Shown here: in pieces, positions 1 through 6,618 of the stretch
Numbering within the stretch: position 1 is the first letter of the stretch
Layout: each line of letters opens with the position of its first letter
Assembly: GCA_902493755.1 (NCBI GenBank)
Contig: CABURF010000009.1
Span: 1-13,963 of the forward strand
Length of the DNA: 13,963 bases
Direction: 5' to 3'
Source of the DNA: an uncultured Coriobacteriia bacterium
GTDB taxonomy: Bacteria > Actinomycetota > Coriobacteriia > Coriobacteriales > QAMH01
Notes under the pieces: generated by a model
What the model saw: the letters and a program-made list of their open reading frames with translations, nothing else
The model's database searches: none
What the model was told of the DNA's origin: nothing
Translations under genes and position numbers: made by a program

Positions 1-430
1 CGTATTGGGGAATCATCTCGAAGACATCAAAGCGGAAGTCCACGGAGGCTCCCTCGTCGTGTAGCTTGCGCAGGAGTTGCGCTGCAAGCACGGTGTTCTC
101 CTGGGTTCGCATCGATTCGGGGCTCATGGTCTCGGCGCTATCGATGAACCTGACGGCCTTGATGCCCGTTGCCGGGTCAAAGTACAGAAGATCACTGTCA
201 ACACCAATCGTGCTCGCCGCGCGCGTAATCGCACACTCGACTGCACGGTCGACCAGGTCTTCGGTGCCTTCGCCGGGAAGGCGGAAGACGACCTCTAGGT
301 CGCCCGCCGTGACAAGGTAGTTGAAGTTGGTGAGCCCGCCGAGCCGTTTTGTTTCGAAAGGGGCGGTACACGCCAGGTGCGTGGAGAGAATGTCGCGTAT
401 GATCGCTTCGTGCTCTGCGTTTGCCGTCAT
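1..430 (-). CDS. LicA-like choline/ethanolamine kinase, partial (N-terminal 143 residues)
   Basis: This is the start of a leftward gene cut by the window edge; 143 codons are readable without a stop. The protein begins MTANAEHEAI. Residues 30-39 read LGGLTNFNYL, followed by VVFRLPGEGTEDL at 47-59. That matches the N-lobe of the LicA/choline kinase branch of the aminoglycoside-phosphotransferase fold, whose nucleotide-binding segment typically reads GG-TN-NYLV then R-PG-GT. Family members phosphorylate choline or ethanolamine with ATP in the cytoplasm. The catalytic HND and DWEY motifs would lie outside the window, so activity cannot be judged. The ATG at 428-430 is preceded by AGAGGA (434-439) and a good promoter (466-493). 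It diverges from a glycerophosphotransferase fusion gene. A second kinase of this family is fused to a cytidylyltransferase at 4745-6529, so the locus encodes two. Seen: the motifs. Inferred: choline as substrate; ethanolamine or another amino-alcohol is possible. Confidence 0.82.
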   Translation of the reverse strand, partial: MTANAEHEAIIRDILSTHLACTAPFETKRLGGLTNFNYLVTAGDLEVVFRLPGEGTEDLVDRAVECAITRAASTIGVDSDLLYFDPATGIKAVRFIDSAETMSPESMRTQENTVLAAQLLRKLHDEGASVDFRFDVFEMIPQY

Positions 431-445
431 GAATCCTCTTAGCAA

Positions 446-475
446 TTGGGTTTCACGTGATTGCGACTATACAAT
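446..475 (+). promoter_or_regulatory. Promoter for the rightward YidC-transferase/LTA-synthase-like unit
   Basis: A weak TTGGGT -35 box (446-451), an 18-base spacer and a TACAAT -10 box (470-475) face right. The -10 box overlaps the -10 box of the opposing promoter (466-471), so the two polymerases could not bind together. The palindrome TCACGTGA (453-460) lies in the spacer and over the predicted start of the leftward transcript. Confidence 0.4.
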
Positions 476-493
476 ATTCAAAAATAATTTCAA
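466..493 (-). promoter_or_regulatory. Promoter for the leftward choline-kinase gene
   Basis: On the minus strand a TTGAAA -35 box (488-493) is followed by a 16-base spacer and a TATAGT -10 box (466-471). Transcription would start near 459, giving a leader of about 30 bases with AGAGGA ahead of the ATG at 430. The -35 box lies inside the inverted repeat TTTCAATATGAAA (488-500), a candidate regulator site. Predicted from sequence only. Confidence 0.55.
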
Positions 494-642
494 TATGAAA
501 AATTGAATACCTGCCTCTTGACTGGCTTTATGTGCCTTTCGTCTTTGCGAATACCTATCTGCCTTTCTTCTGGATGTTCCGCTCTCTCATAATATCCGCT
601 GTTTGGGACACTATTCGAAATCATGGGGCCTCGGGGATCTTG

Positions 643-2577
643 ATGCTGGAAATGCTCGCCCAGCTCTTTTCGTACATTACGAATCCGCTTTACGCGCTCA
701 CCGGTAACTGGTGGGTCACTATCTTTCTCTTCACGCTCATCACGAAGATTATCCTGATGCCACTATCGCTGTGGTGTCAGAAGAACTCCATTCTCATGGT
801 CAAGCTCATGCCCGACCTCAATCGCATCAAGGTAAGGTTCTTTGGCGACAAGGAGGCGATTGGGGAGCGGCAGACGGAGCTCTACAAGGAATACCATTAC
901 CACCCTCTGCTGAGCCTCGTGCCCCTCGTCGTGCAGATCCTCATCCTCTTCGGTCTCATCGAGGTCATTCGCTCGATTGCCACGAGCGCGACACCGGGAA
1001 CGGAGTTCCTCGGGATGGTGCCGCTCGAAGATGGGGGCGTGTCCTGGACCATGCCCGTGCTCGCAGGGCTTTCCGCCTGGATCATGGGTGAAGCGCAGAA
1101 TCGCATCCATCCGTTGCAGAAAGAGCAATCGAAAGTCGAGAAGAACACGACAAACTGGCTGTCGATTTGCCTCTCGCTCTTTCTTGGCGTAATGGTGTCT
1201 GCGGGCATGGCCTTCTACTGGATCTGCTCGAACCTCCTCTCCATCATCGTCCAGTTGCTCTGCAACGTGATTATCAAACCGTCGAAGAGCATCGATTATG
1301 CGGCGCTGGCCAGCACTCGTGCCGAGCTCGAGAAGCTCGACAGGCTCTCCAAGTCGGATGCGGGATTCTTCGAGAAGCGCAAGCTGGCTGCACGCGAGCG
1401 CGAGGATATCGAGCGTTTCAAGGACGTGATCGGCAAGCATCTCGTCTTCTATTCCGAGAAAAACGGCTTCTACAAGTATTTCAAGGGCGTCATCGAATGG
1501 CTCTTGGCCCATTCCGACGTCTGTATTCACTATGTCACGAGCGATCCAGCTGACCAGGTATTCGAGTTGCACAAGCGGGAGCCTCGGCTGATTCCGTATT
1601 TCGTGGACGAAAAGCGCCTCATCACCTTGATGATGAAACTCGAATGCGACGTTTGCGTCATGACGCTCGAGGACCTCGATAACTTCTATATCAAGCGCTC
1701 CTATATTGATCAGAACATCGAGTACGTGTTCATGCCCCATCACATGACCTCAATGTTCCTCTGCGGTGATCCTCATGCCTATGCCCATTACGAGACGATA
1801 CTTTGTGCAGGTCCGCATCAGACGCGGGAGCTCGCCCATTACTTTGACATGCAGGGCATGGAGCAGCCAAGGCTCATCGAATGCGGTTATCCCTTGATTG
1901 ACGATCAGATTGCCGAATATGCCCAGCGCGTGAGCGGGCGAGATGCCGAAGAGAAGGGTACGGACAGGCCTGTCGTGCTCATCGCCCCGTCATGGCAGGA
2001 GGAGTCCATTTTGGACATCTGCATCGACGAGATGCTCGATGCCCTGCTAGGCCACGGATATCGCGTCATTGTCAGGCCTCATCCCGAGTATACGAAGCGC
2101 TATCGTGCACGTTGGGAGGCATTGCTCGAACGCTATGGGCAGACGGCCGAGGAAGACTTGTACTTCGAACGCGACTTCTCGACTTCCGATGCCATTTTCG
2201 ATTCCGACGTGCTCATCACCGACTGGTCATCGATTCCCTGTGAGTTCTCGTTTGCAACTCACCGTCCTTGCATATTCATCGATACACCGATGAAGGTGGG
2301 TAACCCCGACTGGGAGGCGTTCGGAATGGATCCGACTGACATCACGCTGCGCGATCAGATAGGTCGCTCGCTGTCGGTCGACGAGCTTGGCACCTTGCCC
2401 GACGTAATCGAGGACATGCTTACCCGTGCCGATGTGTGGAAGGAGCGCATTCTCGCAGTGCGCGAGGGCTTCATCTACAACCTGGGGTCCGGCTCGGAGA
2501 GGGCCGGCGCGTACATACTCGATGCGCTCTTGAGGCGCCAGGATGTGGAGGAGGTGCGCGTGCATGACGAAACTTAG
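643..2577 (+). CDS. YidC/Oxa1 insertase domain fused to CDP-glycerol glycerophosphotransferase
   Basis: Two families are joined in one 644-residue protein. Residues 1 to about 215 have the YidC/Oxa1 layout: five hydrophobic segments near 22-43, 91-111, 136-150, 172-190 and 193-211, with TKIILMPL in the first and a charged cytoplasmic loop after it. Residues about 265-620 match CDP-glycerol:poly(glycerophosphate) glycerophosphotransferases (TagB/TagF type, PF04464), with MPHHMTS, IAPSWQ, VRPHP and the hallmark ITDWSSIPCEFSF. Such enzymes move glycerol-phosphate or a similar polyol-phosphate from a CDP donor to a lipid-linked acceptor. YidC topology puts the C-terminus, and hence the transferase, on the cytoplasmic face. 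The usual groove arginine of YidC appears to be lysine (K35). Start: ATG 643 has GGGGA at 633-637. GTG 532 would add 37 residues but has no ribosome site, and ATG 652 is also possible. The stop overlaps the next gene by 14 bases, suggesting translational coupling. Whether the YidC part still inserts proteins or only anchors the enzyme is unknown. Confidence 0.85.
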   Translation: MLEMLAQLFSYITNPLYALTGNWWVTIFLFTLITKIILMPLSLWCQKNSILMVKLMPDLNRIKVRFFGDKEAIGERQTELYKEYHYHPLLSLVPLVVQILILFGLIEVIRSIATSATPGTEFLGMVPLEDGGVSWTMPVLAGLSAWIMGEAQNRIHPLQKEQSKVEKNTTNWLSICLSLFLGVMVSAGMAFYWICSNLLSIIVQLLCNVIIKPSKSIDYAALASTRAELEKLDRLSKSDAGFFEKRKLAAREREDIERFKDVIGKHLVFYSEKNGFYKYFKGVIEWLLAHSDVCIHYVTSDPADQVFELHKREPRLIPYFVDEKRLITLMMKLECDVCVMTLEDLDNFYIKRSYIDQNIEYVFMPHHMTSMFLCGDPHAYAHYETILCAGPHQTRELAHYFDMQGMEQPRLIECGYPLIDDQIAEYAQRVSGRDAEEKGTDRPVVLIAPSWQEESILDICIDEMLDALLGHGYRVIVRPHPEYTKRYRARWEALLERYGQTAEEDLYFERDFSTSDAIFDSDVLITDWSSIPCEFSFATHRPCIFIDTPMKVGNPDWEAFGMDPTDITLRDQIGRSLSVDELGTLPDVIEDMLTRADVWKERILAVREGFIYNLGSGSERAGAYILDALLRRQDVEEVRVHDET

Positions 2578-4708
2578 GAACACATGCGTTCTGGTCGTGC
2601 TCGACCTTGCGTTTGCCTGTGCACTTGCTCTTGTTGTCGTCATGGCATGTCCGCGTCTTGCGCTGGCCTACGTCGATCCATCCATCATGACGTATACGAT
2701 TCAAGCACTTGCGGGTGTCGCCGTTGCATTGTCGGCCGTCTTGGGTGTGGCGTGGCGACGTATGAGCAAGGCCGTGTATCGGCGGTTCAACATCGACGAG
2801 AATGCCGGCAAGGTAAAGGAGGGGCCGGTTCATCGCATCGATCCGGACAGCGTGCAGGGTAGGGAATCGCGTAGAAAGGCGGATGAGCTTGCTGCAACGG
2901 AGATGACGTTGGTTGGCAGCAAGCGTCCTCAGAACCGACGCTGGCCCTTCCGCTTCGTGTTCGCATTGCTGGCGAGCATGTTCCTCGTCTACACGATAGG
3001 CGTTGTCGCTCCTCTCGAGATGGTCGCGAGCAGCTACGAAAGCCTCGTCTTCGGCGTGGGCAACGTGTGGATGCCGCTTGCCGTCTTCGCCATCGTGGTC
3101 GCGCTCGTTCTCGCCGTGGGCATTTCCCTGGTGCGGGGTCGCGCCTTCAACGTACTCCTTGCCGTGATTGTGGCGCTTGGATTGTGCATGTACATCCAGG
3201 GGGCGTTCATGAATACGGGGCTTCCGGTGGCCGATGGCACGCCGGTCAATTGGGGAGAATTTGCGCCCATGATGTTTCTCACGGGCCTTGTCTGGCTCCT
3301 GGTCTTTGTCGTGGCTATCTTTTTTGCGTGGAGGAGGGGATCGCTCCTCAAGAGTTGTTCGGTCATTATCTGCGTGGTGCTGATCGTGGTGCAGTCCATA
3401 GGTCTTGTCACCCTGTTTGCCAACCCCCAGAGTTCGGCGGATGGCTACGATGTGATCTCGGGAAAGCCCCTCGTCACAAGAGACGGGCTCATGGAGGTTG
3501 CTCCCGAGAAGAACGTGGTCGTCTTCGTCCTCGATACCATCGATAATGACTACATGGACAAGATTGCCGAGGACTATCCGGATGTTCTCGCGCCCTTTAC
3601 GGGCTTCACGTGGTTCCGGAACTCCACGGGAAACATGATTCCATCCAGGTATGCAGTGTCGAGTTTGTTGACGGGAAGGACGCTTTCCCATGACGACCCC
3701 GCCTTCTCCAACACTCTCATTCGCGAGTGGTATGCGCAGGAGAACATGCTCGATTTGATAGGCGAGCAGGGATACGAAGTCGATGTCTATACCACCGAGG
3801 CCGTCAATGGCCTCATTCCGTTGCTCCAGAAAGCGGATAACGTGAGGCGCATCGATTTTCAGACCTCGGTTCCGACGGCGGTGAGCCAGCTGTGGAAATG
3901 CGCACTCTACCGAGACATGCCATGGGTTCTCAAGGCGCCGTTCTGGTTCTACACCGGTGATGTCAATACGGCCATCTCGTTTGATGCGGCAAGCAGTGAC
4001 CCGGCTCTGACGCCTTACATGAATGATGATGTCGCATATTACGATGACCTGCGCAGAGAAGGCCTCAAGATTGACTCGGGCAAGCGGCGCGGAAAAGGCA
4101 ATCTGGATGGAGGGGACAATCCCGACGGGAATCGCAAACCGGAGAGGCGCGGAAAGTTCAAGTTCATTCACATGGACGGCATGCACTATCCGATAACGAT
4201 GAACGAAAAGATTCAGCGCGTAGACGAGGACGATACCGATATGTATCGGCAGGGCGTGGGTTCCCTGCGTATCGTGGCTGAGTACTTGGACCAGATGAAG
4301 AAGCTCGGTGTCTATGATCAGGCAACCGTCATCATCACCGCTGATCATGGCAAGTGGTATCTATCGGCCGACATTGACAAGCCCTCGAGCCCCGTCCTGC
4401 TCGTAAAGCCCGCCGAGACTTCTCGTGAAGCTGCGGCTCCGCTCAGGGTGTCGGATGTTCCGACGGGGCACATCGACCTGCCCGCGACGCTTCTCGAGGC
4501 CGTGGGCGCAGACAAGTCGAGGTTCGGTTCGGGCAGGTCCGTATTCGACATACCGTCGCGGCCGAGGACACGTCATTACGACGCGACATCTGTCGAAGGA
4601 GATGATCACGTCTATACCTTTGTCAAGGAATGGGCCATCACCGGGGATGTGCGAGATTTTGACAGCTGGAAGAAGACCGGCAAGGAATGGCCAATCGTAT
4701 CCGACTAG
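2564..4708 (+). CDS. Membrane phosphoglycerol transferase-like protein (LTA synthase/sulfatase superfamily)
   Basis: The protein has 714 residues. Its N-terminus is signal-like (ends RLALAYVDPS). Further hydrophobic segments lie near 43-65, 130-152, 169-190, 194-215, 234-256 and 265-285, placing the roughly 420-residue C-terminal domain outside the cell. That domain has alkaline-phosphatase-superfamily landmarks: VVFVLDTID (metal Asp near 324), FRNSTGNMIPSRYAVSSLLTG (nucleophile region, about 352-371), HMDGMH (536-541) and ITADHG (591-596). There is no C-x-P-x-R formylglycine motif, so a true sulfatase is unlikely. LTA-synthase-like transferases polymerise or transfer phosphoglycerol or phosphoethanolamine from a lipid donor. 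The residue aligned by eye with the nucleophilic Thr is Ser361, so the nucleophile is uncertain. A Gly/Lys/Arg-rich stretch (about 506-533) precedes the HMDG motif. Start: ATG 2564 has GGAGGAGG at 2547-2554; an in-frame ATG at 2543 is less likely. The substrate is not shown by sequence; context favours the same surface polymer as the upstream transferase. Confidence 0.82.
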   Translation: MTKLRNTCVLVVLDLAFACALALVVVMACPRLALAYVDPSIMTYTIQALAGVAVALSAVLGVAWRRMSKAVYRRFNIDENAGKVKEGPVHRIDPDSVQGRESRRKADELAATEMTLVGSKRPQNRRWPFRFVFALLASMFLVYTIGVVAPLEMVASSYESLVFGVGNVWMPLAVFAIVVALVLAVGISLVRGRAFNVLLAVIVALGLCMYIQGAFMNTGLPVADGTPVNWGEFAPMMFLTGLVWLLVFVVAIFFAWRRGSLLKSCSVIICVVLIVVQSIGLVTLFANPQSSADGYDVISGKPLVTRDGLMEVAPEKNVVVFVLDTIDNDYMDKIAEDYPDVLAPFTGFTWFRNSTGNMIPSRYAVSSLLTGRTLSHDDPAFSNTLIREWYAQENMLDLIGEQGYEVDVYTTEAVNGLIPLLQKADNVRRIDFQTSVPTAVSQLWKCALYRDMPWVLKAPFWFYTGDVNTAISFDAASSDPALTPYMNDDVAYYDDLRREGLKIDSGKRRGKGNLDGGDNPDGNRKPERRGKFKFIHMDGMHYPITMNEKIQRVDEDDTDMYRQGVGSLRIVAEYLDQMKKLGVYDQATVIITADHGKWYLSADIDKPSSPVLLVKPAETSREAAAPLRVSDVPTGHIDLPATLLEAVGADKSRFGSGRSVFDIPSRPRTRHYDATSVEGDDHVYTFVKEWAITGDVRDFDSWKKTGKEWPIVSD

Positions 4709-4744
4709 GATGCACGTACGATGGCTGTTTCTCGCTTTCGGCCC

Positions 4745-6529
4745 TTACTGCGCCGGTAGGTCTTCGTACAGCTCCAGGGCACGCTGCCCGTATTCTTTGG
4801 CATAGCGGTACCACGTATAGAGCAGCTCTCCTATGGGAGTTCCACACACGTCCTTGTACAGGGCCCATGCATACCAGCGAAATCCCGCAAGCGAGATATA
4901 GGAGATGCAATGCCGCAGCTCCTTGCTGTCGGGTTCGCGTCCGAAGTAGGCACGCAGCACGGCGAGGACATCCTCGTATTCGTAATCTGCACAGCAGCAT
5001 ATGAACGTGCCAAGGTCGGCGGCATAGTCAGCCATACCCGAGTACTCCCAGTCGATGAGATCCATGCGGCCATCGTGAATAAGGTAGTTGCTGGCAAAGA
5101 AGTCGTTGTGACAGATGCATGGTGGTACGGCATCGTCTTGGACGAGCTCGTACAGTTGCTCGAATCGTTCGTGCAGCGCCACGAAATCAGAGAACGAGGC
5201 ACGGTCGTATCTCTCGAGAAGCGTGACGGTTTTGTTGACACTCTCGCGTAGGTCGGCGCTCCAGGGCGATCGCGTCTTGCATTCATGGAGTGTGCGGGCC
5301 ATTTCCATGGCCTTTGTCACGTGATCGGGGTTATGATAGTTAAATGGCTCGCAATTATCGATGTAATACGAAAGCTTCCATCCCGATCGCGGATCCTCGT
5401 AGATAAACGTGGCATCCAGGTCGAGATCGCGAGCAACGTTTTCCGAAAACGCCTCGCTTTCTCGATTGATGAATTCGGACGTGTTAGCACCGGGGTGGCG
5501 ATACACGTACCAGGTATCACCTACGCGAAAGCGGCATGAGAGGTTGGTGCCGCCAAGTTTAATGGGGTCGATATCCTTGATGTCGCTTCGCGCGCAACCA
5601 AGGACCGTCGATATGTTATCCAAGATACGAGAGTCGACGTTATCGATGAAAGTCGGGTCGAACAAATGCATGTCAGCAAGCGAGTCGAATTCGTAAATGA
5701 CCCCATCCGGGTAGCGTCTCACGACCATGCGTAGCTCGGAAATATGGTCGATAAACAGATGCTCCCAGAGCTTGGTGCGGGTTGCGGGGAGATCGTACTC
5801 CTCTTCAAGGATCTTGCGCATCGCCTGGGAGAAGGCTTCGTCGTAGAAGACGTGGCCGAGCATGTACCAGGAATCCGATCCGCCGATGGTGATTTTGTCT
5901 ATGACGTCATGGGCCCTGACTTCCATGCACCATTCCTCGGTATATCCCTCGGAGTAAACGGCGGCATAGTACGCCTCGTATACGTAGGGCTCGAAGACGT
6001 TTTCGGCAAAGTAATTATCTGACGAGCAGATGAAGGTTCGGGCAAGTTTGTCTCGTACGAGGTACATCGAGCTGTGATTGTCACGCGTCGCGTAATTCTC
6101 GTTGATGACGATGTTGACTCCATACTTCTCGCCCAGGTAGAAGAAAAGCTCCTTCATGTATCCGACGACGACCGTGATGTCCTCGATGCCGGCCTCATGG
6201 AGCTGTCTGATCTGTCGCTCAATAAGAACCTCTCCACGTACGGTGAGCAGGCCTTTGGGGCGTTCGTAGGACACGGGTGCAAAATGACTTGAGAAACCTG
6301 CAGCCAGGATGATGGCATTGTCGACACGATAGGGCTCGAGCTGTTCTGCTCCTCTGCGCGTGAGGGCAAAGAGCTTCTCCTCAACCCAGCACCTTTTGCG
6401 CAGGTCCCGTATCACGGAGTTGACTGTTCCCACCGAAAGACCGATGAGCTCTGCAATTTGCGATTGTGCCGTAATCGCGTCATGGGTCCTCAATGCGTTG
6501 AGGACGAGGAATTGGTTTCTTGTCAGCAC
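4745..6529 (-). CDS. Winged-HTH / phosphocholine cytidylyltransferase (LicC) / choline kinase (LicA) fusion
   Basis: The protein has 594 residues in three parts. Residues 1-65 form a MarR/ArsR-size winged helix (IAELIGLSVGTVNSVIRDL is the recognition helix region). Residues 70-305 form a LicC-type nucleotidyltransferase: AIILAAGFSSHFAP at 72-85, PKGLL at 91-95, SSDNYF at 169-174 and YEFDSLAD at 279-286. These match my recall of pneumococcal LicC, except that the usual G-S-R loop is S-S-H. Residues 310-594 form a LicA-type kinase with LGGTNLSCRF, CHNDFFASNYL (H474, N475, D476) and LIDWEYSGMADYAADLG (491-507). One chain could thus phosphorylate choline or ethanolamine and convert it to the CDP form. 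The GTG start at 6529 is supported by AGGAGT (6535-6540). The frame stays open to 6904 but that part is low-quality protein overlapping the next gene. The gene converges on the membrane transferase with 36 bases between stops. Choline rather than ethanolamine is inferred. Confidence 0.88.
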   Translation of the reverse strand: MLTRNQFLVLNALRTHDAITAQSQIAELIGLSVGTVNSVIRDLRKRCWVEEKLFALTRRGAEQLEPYRVDNAIILAAGFSSHFAPVSYERPKGLLTVRGEVLIERQIRQLHEAGIEDITVVVGYMKELFFYLGEKYGVNIVINENYATRDNHSSMYLVRDKLARTFICSSDNYFAENVFEPYVYEAYYAAVYSEGYTEEWCMEVRAHDVIDKITIGGSDSWYMLGHVFYDEAFSQAMRKILEEEYDLPATRTKLWEHLFIDHISELRMVVRRYPDGVIYEFDSLADMHLFDPTFIDNVDSRILDNISTVLGCARSDIKDIDPIKLGGTNLSCRFRVGDTWYVYRHPGANTSEFINRESEAFSENVARDLDLDATFIYEDPRSGWKLSYYIDNCEPFNYHNPDHVTKAMEMARTLHECKTRSPWSADLRESVNKTVTLLERYDRASFSDFVALHERFEQLYELVQDDAVPPCICHNDFFASNYLIHDGRMDLIDWEYSGMADYAADLGTFICCCADYEYEDVLAVLRAYFGREPDSKELRHCISYISLAGFRWYAWALYKDVCGTPIGELLYTWYRYAKEYGQRALELYEDLPAQ

Positions 6530-6565
6530 GGGCGACTCCTGGTGTGTGGCAAACGGATGCTGGTA

Positions 6566-6590
6566 AGTGTAACGCACTTGCTGATGTGCG
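6566..6590 (-). promoter_or_regulatory. Possible promoter and operator of the HTH-LicC-LicA gene
   Basis: A TACACT -10-like box (minus strand, 6566-6571) lies about 37 bases upstream of the GTG start. No good -35 box is visible. The spacer region holds the short inverted repeat CGCAC-8-GTGCG (6573-6590). If real, it could be bound by the protein's own winged-helix domain; that is inference. Confidence 0.25.
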
Positions 6591-6618
6591 AATGAGATAG
6601 CGTGCCCGGCACCCTGTA

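Noticed and set aside
532..642. 37-residue N-terminal extension of the YidC fusion from GTG 532
   Set aside because: There is no ribosome site at 532, and the YidC-like sequence begins after 643. It was kept as an alternative because it is partly hydrophobic.
2471..4348. Long open frame on the minus strand, 625 codons
   Set aside because: The translation is His/Arg/Asp-rich and low in family features. It is antisense to the transferase genes, as expected in GC-biased coding DNA.
2564..4708. Annotation as an active sulfatase
   Set aside because: The formylglycine motif C/S-x-P-x-R is absent (Met at that position) and the 7-TM plus extracellular domain layout fits LTA-synthase-like transferases.
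4709..4744. Bidirectional terminator between converging genes
   Set aside because: Only a CGTACG palindrome is present; no stem with a T-tract was found.
6602..6612. GTGCC-C-GGCAC dyad after the hydrolase stop as a terminator
   Set aside because: A one-base centre cannot form a hairpin loop and no T-tract follows. At most it is a weak protein site.
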